From positions 481,160-545,159 of the forward strand of contig NZ_JAKWJR010000002.1 in assembly GCF_022761125.1 (NCBI RefSeq): a DNA stretch of 64,000 nt, in the 5' to 3' direction. Source of the DNA: Nocardioides sp. SR21. Its GTDB lineage: Bacteria; Actinomycetota; Actinomycetes; Propionibacteriales; Nocardioidaceae. Both the position numbers and the translations under genes were made by a program. Shown one piece after another: positions 17,914 through 25,180 of this stretch. Positions within the stretch are counted from its first letter, which is position 1. The number at the start of each line of letters is the position of its first letter. The notes below the pieces were generated by a model that searched no databases, was not told the DNA's origin, and was given only the letters and a program-made list of their open reading frames with translations.

Positions 17914-18825
17914 TCAGAACCGCGGCGTACGTCGCAACTTCGAGGCGCGCTCACACTCGCCACCGTCGCAGCGCACGGTGGCCCAGCGACGCTCGTCGTA
18001 CGTGTCGAGAAGGAGCGAGGTGTTGGACTCCCAGCGGATCGAGCCGAAGAAGTACGGCGCGTCGTAGCGGGCGAGACGGTCGCCGGTGGCGCGGCGGACG
18101 GTGACCGACGAGGGGCCGATGCCGTCGGACAGGATGTGGATCGCGGCGACCCGCCCGCCGTCGGGGGAGACGGCCGTGACCCGCTCCTTGCACGACCGCG
18201 AGAGCCGGTTCCCGCTAAGGGAGGTGAGGACGGAGCAGCCGCCCAGGTACGGGTCACGGGTGTACGACGCGACGCGGTTGGCGGGGATCGAGGCGAAGTA
18301 GCCGGTGCGCCGGTTGATCGGCGAGGTGTCGTCGGTGCCGCCGTACGTCCACCAGAACGTCTTGTTCGGCGACCACGAGCCCAGCACGGCCCGACCATCG
18401 GCAGCATCGAGCACCGACACCGAGCCCGGGAACGTCCGCGTGACCAGGATCCGGCCGGTGCGGGCGCTGCGGACGCGGACTGTCGTCGAGTCCCGGCCCA
18501 TGAACGGCGTCGAGATCAGGTGCCGACCGTCGTCGGACAGCAACGGGGACGCGGAGGCGTCGCGGTTCGAGGTGATCTCGCGCTGCCGCCCGTCGGCGCG
18601 CACCCAGATGATCCGCGCGTCGGAGCCGTCGGCGTCGGACAGCCGCACGACGTACCGGTCGTCCGACATGCCGAGAAGACCCACCGACGCCGCATCCATC
18701 CGCAGGCGCACGGATCCGTCGTGGACGACGCGCCCGTCGACGTGCGCCCCGGCCGGATGAGGACCAGCGGGGAGCGACGCAGGGGCGAGCGAGAGAAGCA
18801 GGGCCGAGACGAGTGCGGTGATCAT
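17914..18825 (-). CDS. Secreted beta-propeller-like protein of unknown function
   Basis: 303 residues. A signal peptide (residues 1-20, ALVSALLLSLAPASLPAG) is followed by repeated four-stranded units with SDDRYVVRLSDADG, SPLLSDDGRHLIST, AADGRAVLGSWSPN and SPDGGRVAAIHILSDG, the TolB/WD40-type blade pattern. Two Cys pairs (GGCSV...SRSCKE and VRCDGGEC) may form disulfides. No enzyme motif was found. The start is fixed by an ECF-type promoter 9 nt upstream. Confidence 0.72.
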   Translation of the reverse strand: MITALVSALLLSLAPASLPAGPHPAGAHVDGRVVHDGSVRLRMDAASVGLLGMSDDRYVVRLSDADGSDARIIWVRADGRQREITSNRDASASPLLSDDGRHLISTPFMGRDSTTVRVRSARTGRILVTRTFPGSVSVLDAADGRAVLGSWSPNKTFWWTYGGTDDTSPINRRTGYFASIPANRVASYTRDPYLGGCSVLTSLSGNRLSRSCKERVTAVSPDGGRVAAIHILSDGIGPSSVTVRRATGDRLARYDAPYFFGSIRWESNTSLLLDTYDERRWATVRCDGGECERASKLRRTPRF

Positions 18826-18834
18826 GACTGGAGG

Positions 18835-18860
18835 ACGCGATAACCCGGGCGAAGGTTGCA
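18835..18860 (-). promoter_or_regulatory. ECF-sigma-type promoter for the propeller gene (AAC-N17-CGT)
   Basis: On the minus strand TGCAACCTTC (18860-18851), 13 nt, CGT (18837-18835), then 9 nt to ATG 18825. The 10-mer and all spacings are identical to the copy before 52365. Confidence 0.6.
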
Positions 18861-18872
18861 GTCCTCAGCAAG

Positions 18873-18878
18873 TAGCCT
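18873..18878 (+). promoter_or_regulatory. -10 element TAGCCT, leaderless start of proS
   Basis: TAGCCT followed by 7 nt and ATG 18886. This spacing, shared with other leaderless genes here, decides between the in-frame starts 18856, 18886, 18892 and 18898. Confidence 0.5.
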
Positions 18879-18885
18879 TCTCCGC

Positions 18886-20658
18886 ATGATCATGCGGATG
18901 TCGAGCCTCTTCGTACGGACCCTGCGCGAGGACCCGGCGGACGCCGAGGTGCCGTCGCACAAGCTCCTGGTCCGCGCCGGCTACATCCGCCGCGCCGCGC
19001 CTGGCATCTACACCTGGCTGCCGCTGGGCCTCAAGGTGCTGCGCAAGATCGAGGACATCATCCGCGAGGAGATGAACGCGATCGGCGCGCAGGAGCTCAG
19101 CTTCCCCGCGCTGCTGCCCAGGGAGCCCTACGAGGCGACCAACCGCTGGACCGAGTACGGCGACGGCATCTTCCGCCTCCAGGACCGCAAGGGGGCCGAC
19201 TACCTCCTCGGCCCCACCCACGAGGAGATGTTCACCCTCGTGGTGAAGGACCTCTACAGCTCCTACAAGGACCTGCCGCTCTCGATCTACCAGATCCAGA
19301 CCAAGTACCGCGACGAGGCGCGCCCCCGCGCCGGCCTGCTGCGCGGCCGCGAGTTCGTCATGAAGGACTCCTACTCCTTCGACGTCGACGACGCCGGCCT
19401 CGAGAACAGCTACCAGGCGCACCGCAACGCCTACATCCGGATCTTCGACCGGCTCGGTTTCGAGTACGTCATCGTCGAGGCGATGTCGGGCGCGATGGGC
19501 GGCTCGAAGTCCGAGGAGTTCCTCGCGACCGCCACCGTCGGCGAGGACACCTACGTCCGCTGCTCGCTGTGCGACTACGCCGCGAACGTCGAGGCCGTGC
19601 ACTCCCCGCCGATCGCCGCCGTGCCGTACGACGACGCGCCGGCCGCCCACGCGGAGCAGACCCCCGACACGCCGACCATCGACACGCTCGTCGACCACCT
19701 GAACGAGAAGTTCGCCCGCGACGACCGTCCGTGGACCGCCGCGGACACGCTGAAGAACGTGCTGTTCACGGTGAAGCACCCCGACGGCACCGTCGAGGCG
19801 CTGGCCGTCGGCCTGCCCGGTGACCGCGAGGTCGACGACAAGCGGCTCGAGGCGCACCTCGGCGAGGGCGTGGAGTTCGCGCCGTTCGGTGACGACGACT
19901 TCAAGAGCCGCCCGACGCTCGCCAAGGGCTACATCGGCCCCGGCGCGCTGGGGGAGAAGAAGCCCGCCGGCGTCCGCTACCTCGTCGACCCGCGCGTCGT
20001 CGAGGGCACCCGCTGGGTGACCGGCGCCGACACCCCGGGCAGCCACGTGATCGACCTGGTCGCGGGCCGCGACTTCTCCGCCGACGGCATCATCGAGGTC
20101 GCCGAGGTCCGCGACGGCGACCCCTGCCCCCGCGGCGACGGCGGCGTCCTCGAGTCCGCGCGCGGCATCGAGATGGGCCACATCTTCCAGCTCGGTCGCA
20201 AGTACGCCGACGCGCTCGACCTCAAGGTCCTCGACGAGAACGGCAAGCTGGTCACGGTCACCATGGGTTCGTACGGCGTCGGCCCGTCGCGCGCGGTCGC
20301 GGCGATCGCCGAGGGCACCCACGACGAGCTCGGCCTGGCCTGGCCCCGTGAGGTCGCGCCGGCCGACGTGCACATCGTCGCCGCCGGCAAGGACGAGGCG
20401 ATCTTCGCCGCGGCCGAGCGGGTCGCGCACGAGCTCGACAAGCAGGGCATCGAGGTCCTGTACGACGACCGCGCCGGCAAGATCAGCCCCGGAGTGAAGT
20501 TCAAGGACGCGGAGCTGATCGGCGTCCCGACGATCGTCGTGGTGGGCAAGGGCCTCGCCGAGGGCACCATCGAGGTCAAGGACCGGGCGTCCGGCACCAG
20601 CGAGCAGGTCCCCGCCGACCACGTCGTCGACCACGTGGTGCGGGTGGTCCGTGCCTGA
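18886..20658 (+). CDS. proS: Prolyl-tRNA synthetase (bacterial type with editing insertion)
   Basis: 590 residues. Class II motifs are present: motif 1 around [13 protein letters not shown], motif 2 at [17 protein letters not shown], motif 3 near [14 protein letters not shown]. The YbaK-like editing insertion lies between (about residues 215-400), and the anticodon-binding domain closes the protein ([13 protein letters not shown]...). It charges tRNA-Pro and edits Ala-tRNA-Pro in the cytosol. An HAD gene starts 8 nt inside its 3' end. Confidence 0.97.
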   Translation: MIMRMSSLFVRTLREDPADAEVPSHKLLVRAGYIRRAAPGIYTWLPLGLKVLRKIEDIIREEMNAIGAQELSFPALLPREPYEATNRWTEYGDGIFRLQDRKGADYLLGPTHEEMFTLVVKDLYSSYKDLPLSIYQIQTKYRDEARPRAGLLRGREFVMKDSYSFDVDDAGLENSYQAHRNAYIRIFDRLGFEYVIVEAMSGAMGGSKSEEFLATATVGEDTYVRCSLCDYAANVEAVHSPPIAAVPYDDAPAAHAEQTPDTPTIDTLVDHLNEKFARDDRPWTAADTLKNVLFTVKHPDGTVEALAVGLPGDREVDDKRLEAHLGEGVEFAPFGDDDFKSRPTLAKGYIGPGALGEKKPAGVRYLVDPRVVEGTRWVTGADTPGSHVIDLVAGRDFSADGIIEVAEVRDGDPCPRGDGGVLESARGIEMGHIFQLGRKYADALDLKVLDENGKLVTVTMGSYGVGPSRAVAAIAEGTHDELGLAWPREVAPADVHIVAAGKDEAIFAAAERVAHELDKQGIEVLYDDRAGKISPGVKFKDAELIGVPTIVVVGKGLAEGTIEVKDRASGTSEQVPADHVVDHVVRVVRA

Positions 20659-21358
20659 GCGGATCCAGGCGGTCATCTTCGACTGGGGCGGCACCCTCAC
20701 CGCCTGGCACGACATCGACTTCCACGCGGAGTCGCTCGCGCTCGCCCAGGCTGTGGTGAACGCCGACCACGACATCGAGGTCTCGCGCACCCTGCTGCAC
20801 CAGGCCGGCGACACGATCTGGGGCCGCTCGCGCGACCTCCAGCAGAGCTCCACGGTCGCGGACCTGTTCACCGCGGCCGGGCTCGAGCACGATCCCGAGC
20901 TGCTCACGGCGTACTACGAGTTCTGGGAGCCGCACACGCTCACCGACCCGGAGGTCCTGCCGCTGTTCGAGGACCTCCGCGCGCACGGCATCAAGGTCGG
21001 CGTGCTGTCGAACACGATCTGGCCGCGGGCGTGGCACGAGGGCTGGTTCCGCCGCGACGGCGTCGACCACCTGATCGACGGCGATGTCTACACGAGCGAG
21101 ATCCCGTGGACGAAGCCGTCGCCGCACGCCTTCCGCGCCGCGATGGACACCGTCGGTGCGACCGACCCCGCGCGGTGCGTGTACGTCGGCGACCGCCTCT
21201 TCGACGACGTCTGGGGCGCGCAGAACGCCGGCATGCGGGCGATCCACGTCCCGCACAGCGTCATCCCGGCCAACCAGGTCGGCCACAGCGAGGGTGAGCC
21301 GGACGCCGTCGCGCACCGTCTCGGCGACGTCGCGAGCATCGTTCACGCCTGGTTCTGA
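20651..21358 (+). CDS. HAD-superfamily hydrolase
   Basis: 235 residues. Motif I is DWGGT (about 11-15), motif II the Ser in VLSNT, motif III the Lys in TKPSP and motif IV GDRLFDD, with a four-helix cap between I and II: a haloacid-dehalogenase-type phosphatase of subfamily I. Motif I has Gly where many phosphatases carry the second Asp (DxDG/T), which also occurs in other HAD groups and makes the substrate class uncertain. GTG start inside the end of proS. Confidence 0.85.
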   Translation: MPERIQAVIFDWGGTLTAWHDIDFHAESLALAQAVVNADHDIEVSRTLLHQAGDTIWGRSRDLQQSSTVADLFTAAGLEHDPELLTAYYEFWEPHTLTDPEVLPLFEDLRAHGIKVGVLSNTIWPRAWHEGWFRRDGVDHLIDGDVYTSEIPWTKPSPHAFRAAMDTVGATDPARCVYVGDRLFDDVWGAQNAGMRAIHVPHSVIPANQVGHSEGEPDAVAHRLGDVASIVHAWF

Positions 21359-21376
21359 AACACGTTCCACTGCACC

Positions 21377-21393
21377 TTTGTGCAATGCACAAA
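21377..21393. repeat. Perfect palindrome TTTGTGCAATGCACAAA in convergent gap
   Basis: A 17-nt perfect inverted repeat, enclosed by CACGTT (21361-21366) and AACGTG (21392-21397). A further pair AGGTCGC (21398-21404) / GCGACCT (21450-21456) follows. All are in the 154-bp gap between the convergent HAD and DUF4439 genes. It could be a protein-binding site, part of a bidirectional terminator or a dispersed element. Confidence 0.6.
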
Positions 21394-21512
21394 CGTGAGG
21401 TCGCGTTCTCCACCCGATTCCCGCGAGCCCGTTGCATGCTTGTGCAAGAGCGACCTCCCCGTCAGTCCCCCCACATCCCGGCGGGGGTCGCTCCCGGCCT
21501 CACGGAAGGCCC

Positions 21513-21932
21513 CTAACGGTCCGTGAACTCGTCCAGCCCGGGGAACGTCTCGGGAGTTCCCCGGAAGACGAGTTCACGGACCGCTGCCTCGTTCAGCGCC
21601 GCGATCGCGAGCCGCCGGGTCGTCCCGGTCGAGCTCGCCACCAGGAAGGCGTACGTCGCCGCGGCCGAGCGCTCCAGCTCCAGCGCGGCCCGCTCCACGT
21701 CGCGCGCCGTCTCCAGCCTCGGGATCTCGTACGCCGCCAGCGCGGCCACCGGATCGCCCTCCAGGTCGATGACGGCGGCGGTCAGCAGGTCGCGGCGGGC
21801 GCGGTGCGCGGTGTAGGCCGCGGTCACCGCCTCGACCAGCTCGGGCGTGGCGCGCCCGCCGAGCGCGCCGTACACGAAGACCGCCGCGTGCTCGGCGGCG
21901 AGCGTGGTCTGCAGGGCCTCGAGCTCGCTCAT
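21513..21932 (-). CDS. DUF4439 ferritin-like protein
   Basis: 139 residues, nearly all helical. The four-helix pattern (LQTTLAAEHAAVFVYG, VEAVTAAYTAHRARRDLL, ERAALELERSAAATYAFL, RLAIAALNEAAVRE) with Glu/His spacing E14-H15 and the ARRD motif matches DUF4439, a ferritin-like domain. The iron-ligand set is only partly convincing. It overlaps the upstream lipoprotein gene by ATGA. The last 23 codons coincide with a long imperfect palindrome that also looks like the transcription terminator. Confidence 0.8.
   Translation of the reverse strand: MSELEALQTTLAAEHAAVFVYGALGGRATPELVEAVTAAYTAHRARRDLLTAAVIDLEGDPVAALAAYEIPRLETARDVERAALELERSAAATYAFLVASSTGTTRRLAIAALNEAAVRELVFRGTPETFPGLDEFTDR
21517..21583 (-). 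terminator. Long two-level hairpin overlapping the 3' end of the DUF4439 gene
   Basis: Outer arms 21517-21533 and 21567-21583 are perfectly complementary over 17 nt. Inner arms 21538-21546 and 21556-21564 pair over 9 nt around a 9-nt loop. The structure lies inside the last codons, ends next to the TAG stop and faces the convergent HAD gene, so it probably terminates one or both transcripts. There is no U-tract. Confidence 0.65.
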
Positions 21933-22366
21933 GCGAGCCCCCGGGGAAGTCGCTGCGACACAGCCGCACTCATCGACGCGAGCAGCCGCGCCAGCGCGCC
22001 GCTCTCCGCGGCGACCGATGCCTGCACGAGCCGCTTCTGCAGGCGCTGCTCGGTGCGGCGTACGGCCTCCGTGGTCGCGACCGCGGTGCCTCCCGCGACC
22101 TCCTCCGGGCCGTCGAGCGCCTCGATGTGCTCCCGGTGCAGGACGGCCAGCCCGGGCAGTCCGGCGGCCAGCGCGAGCCGCTCCGCGCGGGCCAGGTCGA
22201 CGAGCACGGCGTCGACGAGGGCGACGTCCGGATCGGGCGCCGGGGTGGCCGACGGCGCGCCGGCCGGGTCGGACTTGTCGCCATCGTCACAGCCGGACGT
22301 CACGATCGCGACCGCGCCGAGCGTGAGCGCGGTGCGGCGGGCGAGGGGGAGTGGTCCGACGTGCAC
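21929..22366 (-). CDS. Putative lipoprotein paired with DUF4439 protein
   Basis: 145 residues. The signal has a twin-arginine-like ARRTALTLG, a hydrophobic core and the lipobox TSGC (Cys near residue 26), then a Pro/Ala linker and a helical domain with ALVDAVLVDLARAER and LHREHIEAL, possibly related to the ferritin-like partner. Start and stop overlaps (ATGA) tie it to the DUF4439 gene. A similar pair lies between proS and rimP in mycobacteria (from memory). GTG start. Confidence 0.72.
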   Translation of the reverse strand: MHVGPLPLARRTALTLGAVAIVTSGCDDGDKSDPAGAPSATPAPDPDVALVDAVLVDLARAERLALAAGLPGLAVLHREHIEALDGPEEVAGGTAVATTEAVRRTEQRLQKRLVQASVAAESGALARLLASMSAAVSQRLPRGLA

Positions 22367-22372
22367 GCGGTG

Positions 22373-22378
22373 ACCCTA
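22373..22378 (-). promoter_or_regulatory. -10 element TAGGGT, leaderless start at 22366
   Basis: TAGGGT on the minus strand, 6 nt, then GTG 22366. It forms an inverted repeat with the plus-strand TAGGGT at 22388-22393. Confidence 0.5.
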
Positions 22379-22387
22379 TCCAGCGGC

Positions 22388-22393
22388 TAGGGT
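22388..22393 (+). promoter_or_regulatory. -10 element TAGGGT for rimP-nusA
   Basis: TAGGGT 36 nt before the rimP GTG, which has its own strong ribosome binding site AAGGAGG at about 22414-22420. The two divergent -10 boxes are 9 nt apart, so the polymerases are expected to compete. Confidence 0.4.
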
Positions 22394-22429
22394 GGTCGAT
22401 CAACAACAGCACAAGGAGGTCGCGTACCC

Positions 22430-22939
22430 GTGACAAGTTCCAAGCAGGACGTCATCCGGGACCGGATCGAGACTGAGCTCGTCGACCCCCTGAGTGCCCT
22501 CGCCCTCGACATCGAGGCCGTCGAGATCAGCCCCGCGGGCAACCGGCGGGTGCTGCGCGTCGCCGTCGACAAGGACGGTGGCGTGACGCTCGACGACGTC
22601 GCCGAGGCGACGCGCACGATCGACGCCGCGCTCGAGGCGTCCGACGTGATGGGCGAGCAGCCCTACACGCTCGAGGTCACCTCGCGTGGTGTGGACCGGC
22701 CGCTGACCCTGCCCCGGCACTGGCGCCGCAACGCCGGCCGGCTGGTCAAGGTCACGTTCGCCGACGGCCAGGACGCCACCGGGCGGATCAAGGAGTCCGG
22801 CGACGAGGGCGTGACGATCGAGGTCGACGGCACGGACCGGGACGTCGCGTATGCCGACGTGAAGAAGGCGCTGGTGCAGGTGGAGTTCAACCGGCCCGGC
22901 AAGGACGAGGCGGACGACGACGAGGCGGGAGAGGCCTGA
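22430..22939 (+). CDS. rimP: Ribosome maturation factor RimP
   Basis: 169 residues, two domains: the N-terminal alpha/beta domain with [19 protein letters not shown] and the [16 protein letters not shown] helix, [12 protein letters not shown] at the domain junction, and a C-terminal SH3-like barrel with an acidic tail. It assists 30S assembly. Stop and nusA start overlap (TGATG), the conserved rimP-nusA arrangement. Confidence 0.95.
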   Translation: MTSSKQDVIRDRIETELVDPLSALALDIEAVEISPAGNRRVLRVAVDKDGGVTLDDVAEATRTIDAALEASDVMGEQPYTLEVTSRGVDRPLTLPRHWRRNAGRLVKVTFADGQDATGRIKESGDEGVTIEVDGTDRDVAYADVKKALVQVEFNRPGKDEADDDEAGEA

Positions 22940-23922
22940 TGGACATCGACATGAGCATCCTGCGCATGCTCGAGCGGGAGAAGGAGATCTCGTTCGACGT
23001 GCTCGTGGAGGCGATCGAGCAGGCCCTGCTGACGGCGTACCACAAGACGCCCGGCGCGCAGGAGAAGGCCCGCGTCGAGCTGGACCGCAAGACCGGTCAC
23101 GTCACGGTGATCGCCACCGAGGTCGACGACGAGGGCAACGCGGTCGGCGAGTACGAGGACACGCCCGAGGGCTTCGGCCGGATCGCGGCGACGACCGCGA
23201 AGCAGATCATGCTGCAGCGGCTCCGCGACGCCGAGGACGACATCCGCTTCGGTGAGTTCTCCGGCAAGGAGGGCGACATCATCTCGGGGATCATCCAGCA
23301 GGGTCGCAACCCCGACGACGTGCTGGTCGACCTCGGCAAGCTTGAGGCGCTGCTGCCGCCCGGTGAGCGGGTGCCGGGGGAGCGCTACGAGCACGGCACG
23401 CGCATCAAGTGTCTGGTGGTCTCGGTGCGCAAGGGCATGCGTGGCCCGCAGGTCACGCTGTCGCGCTCGCACCCGAACCTCGTGAAGAAGCTCTTCGCCC
23501 TCGAGGTCCCGGAGATCGCCGACGGCACCGTCGAGATCGCCGCGCTGGCGCGCGAGGCCGGTCACCGCACCAAGATCGCGGTCCGGTCGACCGCGTCCGG
23601 TGTGAACGCCAAGGGCGCCTGCATCGGCCCGATGGGGTCGCGGGTGCGCAACGTGATGTCGGAGCTGCACGGCGAGAAGATCGACATCGTCGACTGGTCC
23701 GACGACCCGGCCGAGCTGGTCGCGCACGCGCTGTCGCCGGCCCGGGTGACCTCGGTCGAGGTCATCGACGCCGAGGCGCGCGCCGCGCGGGTTGTGGTCC
23801 CCGACTTCCAGCTGTCGCTCGCGATCGGCAAGGAGGGCCAGAACGCCCGCCTCGCCGCCCGTCTGACCGGCTGGCGGATCGACATCCGCAGCGACGAGGC
23901 CCCGGCGGACGACGAGGGCTAA
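22939..23922 (+). CDS. nusA: Transcription termination/antitermination factor NusA
   Basis: 327 residues, the short form common in actinobacteria without C-terminal repeats. The N-terminal RNA-polymerase-binding domain (about 1-105) is followed by S1 ([22 protein letters not shown]), KH1 ([22 protein letters not shown]) and KH2 with GxxG loops (ACIGPMGSR and [11 protein letters not shown]). It regulates pausing, termination and antitermination. The TAA stop overlaps the TAG stop of a convergent glycosidase gene within CTAA. Confidence 0.96.
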   Translation: MDIDMSILRMLEREKEISFDVLVEAIEQALLTAYHKTPGAQEKARVELDRKTGHVTVIATEVDDEGNAVGEYEDTPEGFGRIAATTAKQIMLQRLRDAEDDIRFGEFSGKEGDIISGIIQQGRNPDDVLVDLGKLEALLPPGERVPGERYEHGTRIKCLVVSVRKGMRGPQVTLSRSHPNLVKKLFALEVPEIADGTVEIAALAREAGHRTKIAVRSTASGVNAKGACIGPMGSRVRNVMSELHGEKIDIVDWSDDPAELVAHALSPARVTSVEVIDAEARAARVVVPDFQLSLAIGKEGQNARLAARLTGWRIDIRSDEAPADDEG

Positions 23923-24662
23923 CCGCCCCAGACGCGGTCGACGACCAGCTCGGGCACGAGCTGGTCGTCGGCACCCGTCGACCAGTCCGGGAAGTCGAAG
24001 ACCGCGATCATCACCTGCATCGGGTACGCCGGCGGCCGCGCGCACCGGCGTACGACGGTGCCGTCCACGGTGAACACCGCCTCGTCGGCGTCCCAGTCGA
24101 CGGCGTACGTGTGCGGCTCGGCGACGTCGATCGGGAGCCGGGGCGCGTCGAAGTCCTGGGTGAGCCGCGGGTCGCGGAACGCCTTGACGCCGACCCCGAC
24201 TGCGGTGGGGTCCTTGCCGAACACCTCGACGACGCAGAGCTCGCCGCACTGCTCCTGGGCGTCGTCGTCCTCGAAGCCGCTCAGCCACAGCGCGGCCATC
24301 GACCGCGGCGAGAGGGACATGGCGCACCGGATCGCGACCCGTCCGGACGACGGCAGCCAGCCCTCGAAGCGTGGCTGCTCCTCGCGCACCGTCAGCCCCT
24401 CGCGGTAGCGCTGCTGTCCCCGGGTGCTGCCGGCCGGGCCGGACCACGCGCCGGACTGGATCCCGGACACCCGCAGCGGCGGATCGTGGTCGCCGGCGCA
24501 CCACAGCCCCTGGTCCGGGGGAATGCGGAGCGTGAGCCGGCCGTTCTCGACGGTGTAGGTCGCCGCGCTCGCGGCCGTCGAGCTCCACACCGGCAGGTAG
24601 GACGGCAGCCAGATGGTCCGATCGAGGTCGGTCCCGGCGAAGTCCTCCGAGAAGTGGCTCAC
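23919..24662 (-). CDS. GH16-family-like glycoside hydrolase, cytoplasmic
   Basis: 247 residues of the concanavalin-like jelly roll: [16 protein letters not shown] at the N-terminus, the central active-site strand E141-L-C143-V-V-E146, [14 protein letters not shown] and [16 protein letters not shown]16 enzymes use the two Glu of ExDxxE to cleave beta-glucans; here the middle Asp is Cys, so activity may differ. No signal peptide is present. The gene sits convergently between nusA and ylxR, which are normally adjacent. GTG 24662 is supported by TACGGT 6 nt upstream. Confidence 0.75.
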   Translation of the reverse strand: MSHFSEDFAGTDLDRTIWLPSYLPVWSSTAASAATYTVENGRLTLRIPPDQGLWCAGDHDPPLRVSGIQSGAWSGPAGSTRGQQRYREGLTVREEQPRFEGWLPSSGRVAIRCAMSLSPRSMAALWLSGFEDDDAQEQCGELCVVEVFGKDPTAVGVGVKAFRDPRLTQDFDAPRLPIDVAEPHTYAVDWDADEAVFTVDGTVVRRCARPPAYPMQVMIAVFDFPDWSTGADDQLVPELVVDRVWGG

Positions 24663-24668
24663 CTCACG

Positions 24669-24674
24669 ACCGTA
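24669..24674 (-). promoter_or_regulatory. -10 element TACGGT, leaderless start at 24662
   Basis: TACGGT on the minus strand, 6 nt, then GTG. It supports this start over longer frames reaching 24923, which would run through the ylxR gene. Confidence 0.45.
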
Positions 24675-24715
24675 GGGTCGCGCGCCCCGGTTCGAAATAG
24701 GTGGTCCGAGCGCGG

Positions 24716-24721
24716 TAGGCT
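24716..24721 (+). promoter_or_regulatory. -10 element TAGGCT, leaderless start of ylxR
   Basis: TAGGCT followed by 8 nt and GTG 24730. It gives ylxR-infB a promoter of their own, which the inserted convergent gene would otherwise require. Confidence 0.45.
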
Positions 24722-24729
24722 CTACGACA

Positions 24730-25044
24730 GTGGCGCGTGAACACATCCCTTCTGCATGCCCCGAACCATCTTTCCCGGTTCGGACGTGCGTCGGATGCCG
24801 TGCGCGGGCCGCTAAGGACGAGTTGTTGCGGGTGACCGCCGGCTCGGACGCGCACGGCCAGCCGGCCGTCGTACCCGATCCGACAGCCACCGCACCCGGA
24901 CGTGGAGCGCACCTGCACCCCACAGCCGAGTGTTTCGAGCTCGCGGTACGCCGGAAGGCTTTCGGCCGTGCCCTTCGGGTCGCGACCGGGCTCTCCAGCG
25001 CACCGGTGGGCGACTACCTCGACTCGCAGAAATATCAACCCTGA
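24730..25044 (+). CDS. ylxR: YlxR family RNA-binding protein
   Basis: 104 residues. The hallmark VRTCVGCRARAAKDELLRV (about 15-33) and GRGAHLHPTAECFELAVRRKAF define the DUF448/YlxR fold, a nucleic-acid-binding protein encoded with nusA and infB in most bacteria. The N-terminus before VRTCVGC is about 15 residues long and may be shorter in reality. Confidence 0.92.
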   Translation: MAREHIPSACPEPSFPVRTCVGCRARAAKDELLRVTAGSDAHGQPAVVPDPTATAPGRGAHLHPTAECFELAVRRKAFGRALRVATGLSSAPVGDYLDSQKYQP

Positions 25045-25073
25045 TCGACCGACAGAAACTGGAGCAGCAGCTC

Positions 25074-25128
25074 ATGAGCACTCGATGAGTTCTTTCCGAT
25101 GAGTTTGCACACCCCACTAACGGTCTGA
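25074..25128 (+). promoter_or_regulatory. Chain of three coupled mini-ORFs in the infB leader
   Basis: Three ATG-led reading frames of 4, 5 and 9 codons (25074-25088, 25085-25102, 25099-25128) each start in the ATGA of the previous stop and all begin ATGAG(C/T). GGAG at 25061-25064 stands 9 nt before the first ATG, a good ribosome binding site. They lie between ylxR and infB and end 52 nt before the infB GTG. This looks like a translated leader sensing initiation or termination rather than peptides with their own function. Confidence 0.55.
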
Positions 25129-25180
25129 ATCACCCCCCAGCTGAAGTACTGGACCCGGGTCTCAGGCCAGAAGGAGAAGC

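Noticed and set aside
18865..20907. 680-residue minus-strand frame opposite proS
   Set aside because: Repetitive Val/Asp/Glu-rich translation typical of the reverse frame of GC-rich genes; no domain.
21359..21512. Attachment site or integration scar in the palindrome-rich gap
   Set aside because: No integrase, tRNA or flanking duplication is present; a terminator or regulator site is simpler.
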